The position numbers were made by a program, and so were the translations under genes. Below, piece by piece: positions 59,501 through 64,000 of a stretch of DNA of 64,000 nt. Numbering within the stretch: the stretch's first letter is position 1; the number at the start of each line of letters is the position of its first letter. The notes under the pieces are model-generated. The model did not search any database and was not told the origin of the DNA. It saw only the letters and a program-made list of their open reading frames with translations. The stretch is from Dysidea avara (taxonomy: Eukaryota > Porifera > Demospongiae > Dictyoceratida > Dysideidae). The DNA is taken from NCBI RefSeq assembly GCF_963678975.1, contig NC_089276.1:3869098-3933097 (forward strand), read 5' to 3'.

Positions 59501-62407
59501 GCTATTTTGGATTAGATAAGCATTACAAGAAATTACACGTTGAATGAAAGTTCATTATGCCATGCAGTCTCTATAGCTAAAACTGGAAATTCTGAAACTG
59601 CATGACATGTAATGGAGCACAACACAATTGTAGCACAGTGTGGTACCAGGTTTAACTGTAACGTATGCACAGTTTTTGGATATGACCCTCAGAAGTTGGT
59701 CTAATGCTCAGACATGTTGGGTTCATTCTAGAATATAAGGAAATCTTATCTGAAGAGATGCATGGTGTATCTTAGTTGCTTAAAGAATGCTCTATGCTAC
59801 TCTCTGGTGTGCCTGACTGTTTTAATAGAGTACACAACTATTAGAATAATTGACTGCTCTATTTGTTCTTGAAAGTGGATACACTCTGAATAAAAGTCAG
59901 TGGAGAAGTTGTCGTCCGACAGGCTCACTCCTGCCACATGGTTGTCTTCCCCATCTTGACAGGGGTAGTGCTGGAAGCCTGAAGCGGTATTAAAGGTTAA
60001 CTATGTGATTACACATTGCTACAGTTAACATAGCTTTACTATCACTGAGCACTTTATTGCTAGTCTGCAAACTACATCACCGCCTGCCTGTGCTGCAAAC
60101 TGATTTCGTACATGCGCACTATTTTCAGTGGAGGTTTCAGTCGAAACCATTGCAACCTTCTATCTGCTGTTACTAAATTCAAAGGGCTGTGAATCACTTG
60201 TTAATTCTACTTTTATAGTCTTCTTACACATTTTGTAGATGTAGTCTGATATGGATTTTGTGACTATTTAATTAGTGTAGTTATGACTGACTGCTCTATT
60301 AGAGTATCTTGAAGATTTCTTACAAGTATAACTCCTACCTTTGTTCTCTCTGTATCCACTAGTGAGTACAGTACTAAGTGAAAAGGAATCACTATGTAAT
60401 TTAATAATATGGTAGTACTGTACAGTGGCAATCATGGAGGTTTCGGCTTCCCTGTCCAAAATATCACCCCAAAACCAGCCTAATTTTTTCTTCATAACAG
60501 CTTGGTACAATTGGTTAGGCATAATCAAGCAGTTATGCAACTAACATGAAATCCTTTTGATAGTGCTTACTTTGTGTTGGCACTCCTCTGTGTTCATAAA
60601 ATGAAAATTCTTAAAATATAATCATACACTACGATAGTAGTGTATAGTAGGGACCACAAAGGAGTAGGCGTGGCCCACGAAATAATATCACCCAAAAAAC
60701 AGCCTCAATTTCCCCTAACGACGATCAGACAGTATTGGATAGGTGAAACTAAGCCCAAACAAGCTTTCAGATCGACCCGAAATGCTTTCAACAAGTTGCT
60801 ACGGAATTTTAAAATAATTTATTTAACGTAATTTTCTACTGACTGAGTAACTGACTGACTGATGCCTTCAGACAAACATAACTCGATAACGGCTAAGGCT
60901 ACGGGCTTGACTTTTTCGCTGTTTGACGTCACTTCGTCCCGACAGGTACCTTTTGGCATACCACAGTATGTACAATGCATTCTTTATGGACTTACCAGAG
61001 TCCTCCTTTGTCTCCCATTCATCTTTGCTGACAGCGAAAAGTGTCAATTTGGCGATAGCATGTGATGGCTTCCCTTCACATAACAGAAATCGTCCTTATT
61101 TTTCATAGTGGCTATTTTGATAGCAGAGGTGCTTGTCAAACAGTTCTTGATTCGTACTGTTGTGTAATGGGTTAAACACAACCAACAATGAAGCGTAATG
61201 GATACTTCACTTTTCATATGATAATTAATATAACTGGGGCGCACGGCATCATTTCTTTCGGAATGTATCTTGGTGTGCAGAGGTGCTTTTTGAACAGTTC
61301 TTGACTTGAAAATGCTGCGTAACGGGTTGAATATAGCTGACAACAAAGCGTAATGGATACTTCACTTTTCAGACAATAATTGGGGCGTGCGGCGCCATTT
61401 CAGATGCGGTATGCGTGGGTTCTCCAGTCATAGTAATTATTTACAAAAAAAGTTAACAAACAAGTACACAGAAAAATGTGAAATTTTCAACTAGAGTAGC
61501 ATCGATAAAAAGTACTGAAACAAGCTGGAGCAGTGCACGATATTAAATCACAGTAAAACAATAAGAAGTGTTATATCCCTACTGTGCTCAAGATGCCATG
61601 CACAGTAGGGATATAACACTTCTTATTTTTTTACTGTGATTTAATATTGTGCACTACTCCAACTAGTTTCAGTACTTTTTATCGATGTGCTATGGTCCCT
61701 ACTCTAGTTGAAAATTCCAAATTTTTTTGTGTATACAGTTATTATGCAAGTAACAATATCACTTACCAATTACACACAACATAGCAGTATCAGACAATAT
61801 ACTAGTAGCATTGCACACATAACAACCGCTATCTGGTAATTGTACATTTAGTATCATCAGTGTTGTGGTGTAAATGTTAGTATTTGTAATAGTAGTAGTA
61901 ATAATTCTTGTTGGGTCTTCATCTAGTACCTCTCCATTGTGTAGCCATGTGAGACTGGCTGGTATATAACTAAACACTTCACAAGTAAATGTCACACTTG
62001 ACCCATTGTCTGCTATTACATCCATGGGGTGGGCATTAATTGTGGGACGAGGAACTGTATGAAAAATAACACATGTTAATATGACAATAAACACATTCAG
62101 TCTTACTTACATGCTATAGCAAGTTGTGCAAAGTCACTGTCAGTTGAACCTGCACTGTTAGTCAATATACATCGATATCTTCCTTCATCATTAGTTAACA
62201 CATTTGGTATAGTCAGTACACTAGTAATGAGGTTAGCTCTAATAGTAGTAGTAACAATAGCTTTATCTACTAATGGATTATCATGTGGTCCTCTAAACCA
62301 TCTAACTTTCACATCTCCACATGCTTGACCAATACACGTGAAATTAACATCACGAGTTGGTATAACTGTTTGGTCCATTGGCTGCTCAGAAATAACTGGT
62401 CTAGTCA
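34011..62407 (-). CDS. Receptor-type protein tyrosine phosphatase, gene B (paralogue; 5' end not in window or not found)
   Basis: Twenty exons join in frame (3,392 nt, about 1,130 codons) from 62407 to TAA at 34011. Order: Ig, Ig, membrane-proximal module, transmembrane helix, cytoplasmic Ig-like domain, D1, D2. From the 43-nt exon to the stop, most exon lengths are identical to gene A (43, 273, 77, 135, 120, 156, 100, 71, 135, 132, 152, 136, 78 nt), so this is a tandem duplicate. No FN3 exon and no signal peptide is found in the window. Phase 1 at the last Ig exon meets phase 1 at the membrane-proximal exon, so the direct join is legal. Introns of 6.9, 7.0 and 8.4 kb are full of mobile elements. 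No premature stop was seen in the exons. Confidence 0.75.
35380..36460 (+). other. Intron segment with non-homologous open stretches and ACCATT-rich degenerate repeat
   Basis: Two short plus-strand open stretches (35524-35709 and 35747-35977) have normal amino-acid composition but match no family I know and do not join. From about 36130 to 36360 the DNA is a degenerate tandem repeat built around GTACCATTTGCA/GACCATTGG words. Probably decayed repeat DNA. Confidence 0.3.
37075..37590 (+). repeat. Interspersed repeat family E, copy 1
   Basis: It begins near GGGAAAACCGGTCTTATCAC and runs through CCCGCCATTTTAGATAGTTT and AGCTGTACAGCCACA blocks. The same blocks occur in reverse order and orientation at 41075-41605, so the two copies form a large inverted pair within the gene B intron. 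Confidence 0.6.
37748..38030. mobile_element. pogo/Tigger-like MITE candidate
   Basis: The left end AAACCCTCGGTTATCTGACC is mirrored by the right end TCAGATAACCAAGGGTTCAC, about 280 bp apart. The interior has a TGACGTCAC and two copies of the dispersed GTTCTATTAGA motif. Ends of this GGTTATCYGA type occur in pogo-like elements. The flanks are TA-rich but a clean TA duplication is not certain. Confidence 0.45.
38340..39480 (+). repeat. Interspersed repeat family D, two tandem diverged copies
   Basis: Blocks such as ACTTGTTYGYTTAC...GGTGAACCC, ATGCATCAAA-like and AAAGGAGGACARAGGTA occur at 38340-38830, again at 39240-39480, and a third time, split by another element, at 42230-43280. Short open frames within them are not conserved. 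Confidence 0.5.
40046..40777. mobile_element. TTAA-flanked inverted-repeat element (piggyBac-like MITE), 732 bp
   Basis: The left end GGTTACGGTATAGT and the right end ACTATACCGTAACC are exact complements, each bordered by TTAA (40042-40045 and 40778-40781). TTAA duplication is the hallmark of piggyBac elements. A diverged copy of the interior lies at 48110-48715. No transposase frame. Confidence 0.65.
41075..41605 (-). repeat. Interspersed repeat family E, copy 2 (inverted)
   Basis: Reverse-complement counterpart of 37075-37590, with the landmarks GGCTGTACAGCT, TAAAAACTATCTAAAACGGC and GATAAGACCAGTTTTCCCAG. A short extra fragment of the same end occurs at 40960-41010. Confidence 0.6.
42394..42926. 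mobile_element. TAA-flanked inverted-repeat element (Harbinger-like), 533 bp, nested in family D
   Basis: The termini TAGTGCGTTTACACTAG and CTAGTGTAAATGCACTA are mirror images with one mismatch, flanked by TAA on both sides (42391-42393 and 42927-42929). Subterminal GGTACGGTACAGCAC / GTGCTGTACTGTACC repeats are also inverted. A 3-bp TAA/TWA duplication suggests PIF/Harbinger; the family assignment is inference. It interrupts a family D copy. Confidence 0.65.
44588..45605 (-). CDS. RPTP B phosphatase domain D1 (active-type)
   Basis: Exons 45417-45605, 45293-45369, 45107-45241, 44939-45058 and 44588-44887. Motifs: [65 protein letters not shown] (WPD intact), [20 protein letters not shown]. All catalytic residues of a classical PTP are present. 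Confidence 0.9.
45790..46675 (-). repeat. Interspersed repeat family H, copy 2 (inverted, interrupted)
   Basis: Reverse-complement blocks of 7995-8790: the AATGATCCAAATCACACATT block near 45830, the block near 46110-46265, and the block near 46600-46670. It is interrupted by a SINE-like insertion (about 46280-46570). Confidence 0.55.
46280..46570 (+). mobile_element. Possible tRNA-derived SINE with A-rich tail
   Basis: It contains a B-box-like GGTTCGAGGCT (about 46431) downstream of a weak A-box-like TGGCAGACTCC, and ends in an A-rich tail with AATAAAAAAAAT (about 46541-46567). It splits a family H repeat, which supports an insertion. No target duplication was confirmed. Confidence 0.35.
46706..46978 (-). 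CDS. RPTP B cytoplasmic Ig-like domain
   Basis: A 273-nt exon, exactly the length of its gene A counterpart, with the same landmarks: [32 protein letters not shown] and [13 protein letters not shown]. The strand-F cysteine is again Val. Independent conservation in both paralogues supports a folded, functional cytosolic domain. Confidence 0.75.
47040..47795 (-). CDS. RPTP B membrane-proximal module, transmembrane helix and cytoplasmic linker
   Basis: Exons 47534-47795 ([20 protein letters not shown] ... [20 protein letters not shown]), 47441-47483 (43 nt as in gene A) and 47040-47393. The last exon has the helix [20 protein letters not shown], a basic stop-transfer segment (KKSHRKK) absent from gene A, and a Ser-rich linker. 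Helix and linker are one exon here but two in gene A. Confidence 0.8.
48110..48715 (+). repeat. Diverged copy of the TTAA-flanked element
   Basis: Interior blocks match 40046-40777 (TTTAAACAAGCAGAGATTATA, ACAGAACAACAACTATTCTT, AATATTTAGGGCATGTGGAA). The right end ATAACCTTAATAATTAATTA is eroded. The flanking intron 47796-48109 and 48716-49368 shows a GGGGGGCTAAGCCCCCCTC palindrome near 49134 but no gene. Confidence 0.5.
49369..51432 (+). mobile_element. Composite repeat: FB2 foldback, spacer, 31-bp minisatellite, family 3 body
   Basis: In order: FB2 palindrome 49369-49685; spacer with CCAAAGCTGGCCTATGGCTG to about 49795; minisatellite to 50578; the dispersed motif AGGGTGACTGTTCTATAAGA (about 50622); family 3 body ending at GTGTGTCTTGAT (51432) with a GACACAC/GTGTGTC hairpin. 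The same order in mirror image occupies 56985-59515. A version without minisatellite is at 52952-54262. Confidence 0.6.
49805..50578 (+). repeat. 31-bp minisatellite array, copy 1 (about 25 units)
   Basis: The unit begins TAGCTGAACTCTCTACAGGG and continues TGATTTGTTTG, with alternating variants in the second half (AACTTCTTC, GGTTTCTTTG). Unit number is estimated from length. Not coding. Confidence 0.85.
51470..51750 (+). repeat. Interspersed repeat family F, copy 2
   Basis: Matches 13980-14270 in block order. It is followed (51750-51950) by two direct copies of a segment containing TGTGCTGTGAGCCAACTCCA, a local tandem duplication of about 110 bp. Confidence 0.5.
52952..54262 (+). mobile_element. 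Composite repeat, second copy without minisatellite
   Basis: FB2 palindrome 52952-53225, a spacer with CAAAGCCAACCATAAACTGG (53255), unrelated sequence, the motif GACTGTTCTATTAGAGTATC (53674), and the family 3 body to the terminal hairpin at 54262. Confidence 0.55.
54784..54877 (-). CDS. RPTP B membrane-proximal exon isolated between 7-kb introns
   Basis: A 94-nt exon with an acceptor (CATGACAG) and donor (AAG|GTATAT), phase 1 to 2, encodes [20 protein letters not shown] then [12 protein letters not shown]. It aligns with the 100-nt exon of gene A ([20 protein letters not shown]), has the same phases and completes the same split Ser codon with the next exon. It lies 6.9 kb from the exon on either side. 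Recognition rests on homology to gene A. Confidence 0.65.
55515..55969. mobile_element. hAT-like element with CAATGGCGGATCCAGG end and poly-C tract
   Basis: The left end CAATGGCGGATCCAGG mirrors the right end CCTGGATCTGCCCCTG. About 455 bp, non-coding, with a run of about 17 C at 55552-55568. Same end type as the 11038-13136 element. Confidence 0.5.
56230..56820 (+). pseudogene. Non-LTR retrotransposon (LINE) reverse transcriptase 3' end, 5'-truncated with a stop
   Basis: From about 56230 the plus frame reads [20 protein letters not shown], then SRLYKSMV, a TGA stop at 56380-56382, and [12 protein letters not shown], continuing to TAG after DNYFYD at 56814. The KANRVL...LYKSMVRPxLEYG pattern and the end RVINDWNNL...[12 protein letters not shown] are typical of the C-terminal region of CR1/Jockey-like reverse transcriptases. 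The stop replaces the usual Arg by one C-to-T change. The catalytic domain is absent. Confidence 0.8.
56937..56966 (+). repeat. (ATAATC)n tail of the LINE remnant
   Basis: About five CATAAT units followed by a short A-run lie 120 bp beyond the LINE stop codon. Short tandem tails of this kind mark the 3' ends of several non-LTR clades. Probably the end of the insertion. Confidence 0.6.
56985..59515 (-). mobile_element. Composite repeat, mirror-image copy
   Basis: In order along plus: inverted family 3 start (56985-57140), motif CGAGATACTCTAATAGAGCA (57145), inverted minisatellite (to 59096), inverted spacer CCAAAGCTGGCATAGGCCAG (59229), FB2 palindrome to 59515. This is the reverse complement of the order at 49369-50830. 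Confidence 0.6.
57190..59096 (-). repeat. 31-bp minisatellite array, copy 2 (about 60 units, higher-order structure)
   Basis: Reverse complement of the array at 49805-50578, with units such as GTAGAGAGTTCAGCTACAAA. Marker variants (ACTAGTGACC, TAGAGACATCAG) recur at about 218-bp spacing (seven units), and a longer block at about 58007 recurs at 58606, so the array has higher-order repeats. Not coding. Confidence 0.85.
59516..60604. other. RPTP B intron, mostly unique with a family 1 fragment
   Basis: 60400-60540 matches part of family 1 (AATCATGGAGGTTTCGGCTT ... GGTTAGGCATAATCAAGC). The dispersed motif occurs near 59820-59865 and at 60291. No exon was found. Confidence 0.45.
60605..61737 (+). 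mobile_element. Repeat family 1, copy 2, ending in a long foldback next to an Ig exon
   Basis: It matches 19463-20450 throughout and has an internal tandem duplication of the GGTGCTTTTTGAACAGTTCT region (61131 and 61281). The final 270 bp (61464-61734) form a long hairpin with arms beginning TACACAGAAAAATGTGAAAT and containing TAAAAAGTACTGAAACAAG. The element stops about 30 bp from the splice donor of an RPTP B Ig exon. Confidence 0.7.
61767..62407 (-). CDS. RPTP B Ig domains
   Basis: Two one-exon Ig domains, phase 1-1: 62111-62407 ([20 protein letters not shown] and [12 protein letters not shown]) and 61767-62054 ([20 protein letters not shown] and GCYVCNATS). They have the same exon phase as the Ig exons of gene A. 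A family 1 foldback repeat ends only about 30 bp from the donor of the second exon. They could belong to a separate neighbouring gene, but strand, phase and fold fit gene B. Confidence 0.7.
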
Positions 62408-63782
62408 CTAAAATATACACAATAATCATATTGCGAACCATTCATAATAGGGATCGACTATTTTTTAAAAAAAATCCTAATACAACACACAAAAAAACAA
62501 AAACAAAAATACCACCTAGGAAAACACTCTTCAACTAAAAAAGAACCGTCTGGTGGATCTTTGCAAGAAGCTTATAGTATCAAATTAAAAGAAAACAATA
62601 AGTGCATTTTAGAAATTGATCATAATTATTTTAATTAAAGACACACAGTAGTGTGTTGTGTGGCCAAGAAAGCCGGCGTGCCACACCATGAGTAGGGGTT
62701 GAAAGGATTCCATGGAACCTCTCTTTTTTTTTTCCCTTCGGCATAAGAGAAACTCATACAAGCTTTCTATTACTGAGTCAACAAAGAGTAACCTTCTTAA
62801 AGTATTCTTGCTATTTTATAGCATTCCACAACTGTTTAAACAACTCTATTTACTCAGCAACCTTGTTCTGAAATACTTCCACTCTTTATCTACACAGCAC
62901 AGGCATTTCATGGTAACTTTCGTCATTTCATGGTAACTGCATGTGATTTAGTGTGCATTATTTAGAATTCATACTATTTTGTTGGTGATTATGACTGCTA
63001 TAAAGTTCCCTTCTTTGATAACACACTTGGAACCAAAGACTAAATTATTATTATTATAATTTTACAATGCTATACTGAATCTATATAGATAGCTAGTCAG
63101 TTTACTATGTAACGATTGGCTGCATGCAGCTCAGTAATAGACTATATGTGTGGTCCATTTATTGAACAAAATGTAATCAATTTGCATTGAATAGCAGTGT
63201 GCCCGAGAATTTTTGATGGTGAACGACTATTGTAAACCACATACAAAAGTACCGGTAACAAATGCGGCTTGAGCTATAACTCGCCACTAACACTACGAAC
63301 TCGGCTCTTCTTTCCAGCTACTATTCTATACAGGTAGAGGAATCTATTGATCTGCAAAAAGTACTGGTAAGTAGTCTATTTTCTGAGATTCGTATTTTTC
63401 TATGTACATTTATCACAGTCGTTCACCATTGTGACGTACTAAAACATAACAAAACATGTTAAAATATCACATGTTTTTAGGATGTTTTTGGCAGTGCATA
63501 TAGTCTATTTGGTGTTGAAAAATTAAGTTTACATTACAAAGATTACGATAATATCTTGCTGCTAAAATAACATATTAACAAGCGTGGCTGCTGAATATGT
63601 GAATTTTAACTACAGTTAATTCTCATTCTGCACAAGAAGGGGTCAATGATTTAGCCATGGCCAGTAAGCAGAGCCAGCAAGTAGCATGAAGTAAATTTTG
63701 ATGGCAAATGAGAGAGAGATAGCCAGTCAAAACATGTGCACTCTGAGAGTGATAAGTTACAGAGTGCTTAGAATGTGATGCT
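62408..63782. other. Upstream flank of RPTP B Ig exons with repeat fragments
   Basis: An inverted family 3 end lies at 62637-62695. A foldback (arms GATGGTGAACGACTATTGT at 63217 and ACAGTCGTTCACCATTGTG at 63415) spans 63215-63435. No further Ig or signal-peptide exon was recognised, so the 5' end of gene B is probably beyond the window. Confidence 0.45.
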
Positions 63783-64000
63783 ATGGGCGTTTATATATCG
63801 AAACTGCTATACGGCAGTTGTGACAGTGAGAGGGTTAATATTGTAGCAATACAATTCTGTGATGAAATTTTGTCAGAAATAAAAGAAGTCAAATACTACT
63901 CTGTGATTGCAGATGAGGTGTGTGATGTGTCAGACAAGGAACAGCTTTCAATCTGTTTACGTTGTGTGCATGACAAAGTTGTCAAGGAAATGTTCCTTGA
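63783..64000 (+). CDS. hAT-type DUF4371 transposase-like protein, 5' fragment
   Basis: From the ATG at 63783 the frame is open to the window edge (72 codons). It reads MGVYISKLLYGSCDSERV, then DEILSEIKEVKYYSVIADEV and DVSDKEQLSICLRCVHDKVV. The pattern I-x-x-E-I-x-x-x-x-(F/Y)-(F/Y)-S-(V/I)-(I/L)-A-D-E-x-x-D-x-S-x-x-E-Q-L is typical of the DUF4371 region of hAT-derived proteins (zinc finger MYM-type-like), and the Asp belongs to the presumed catalytic core. The frame is closed by TAA just upstream of 63783, so the N-terminal part is missing or in another exon. Probably a transposon copy or relic. Confidence 0.7.
   Translation, partial: MGVYISKLLYGSCDSERVNIVAIQFCDEILSEIKEVKYYSVIADEVCDVSDKEQLSICLRCVHDKVVKEMFL

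Overview
The window is animal nuclear DNA, most probably from a sponge (demosponge-like). It is AT-rich with spliced genes. The phosphatase-domain exons are separated by minimal introns of about 47-60 bp, yet the same genes carry 5-8 kb introns packed with transposon-derived repeats. Receptor tyrosine phosphatases with Ig and FN3 ectodomains, a Golgi-type carbohydrate sulfotransferase, a non-LTR retrotransposon remnant and hAT sequences all fit a metazoan. The species assignment is inference; no species marker was recognised.

Layout. (1) 1-950, plus strand: the last three exons of a coiled-coil protein. (2) 1459-2844, minus: a complete four-exon type II carbohydrate sulfotransferase of about 391 residues, with a perfect TGACGTCA upstream. 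(3) 3224-32689, minus: receptor protein tyrosine phosphatase gene 'A'. I reconstruct 37 exons totalling 7,320 nt, in frame throughout, for about 2,439 residues: signal peptide, Ig-like domain, Ser/Thr/Pro-rich mucin-like stalk (one exon is a 31-copy, 48-bp minisatellite), four Ig, four FN3, membrane-proximal module, transmembrane helix, an Ig-fold domain on the cytoplasmic side, then phosphatase domains D1 (active-type) and D2 (WPD loop lost). (4) 34011 to at least 62407, minus: the head-to-tail paralogue 'B'. It has the same intracellular design and matching exon sizes, but in this window only two Ig domains and the membrane-proximal module outside the cell, with no FN3. Its introns of 6.9, 7.0 and 8.4 kb are filled with mobile elements. 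(5) 63783-64000, plus: start of a hAT-type (DUF4371) transposase-like reading frame running off the edge.

The two receptors are a tandem duplication whose intracellular parts are conserved and whose ectodomains diverged strongly. D1 should dephosphorylate phosphotyrosine. D2 keeps the Cys-x5-Arg loop but lacks the WPD aspartate and is probably regulatory. The Ig-fold domain between membrane and D1 lacks the second disulphide cysteine in both genes, as expected for the reducing cytosol.

The repeat content includes a hAT MITE with an 8-bp target duplication, a TAA-flanked element, a TTAA-flanked element and several perfect foldback elements. The most unusual item is a composite repeat (palindromic head, spacer, 31-bp minisatellite, body ending in a perfect 7-bp hairpin). 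It occurs in mirror-image copies at 49.4-51.4 kb and 57.0-59.5 kb inside one intron of gene B. A short motif related to CTCTAATAGAACAGTCA recurs a dozen or so times across the window.
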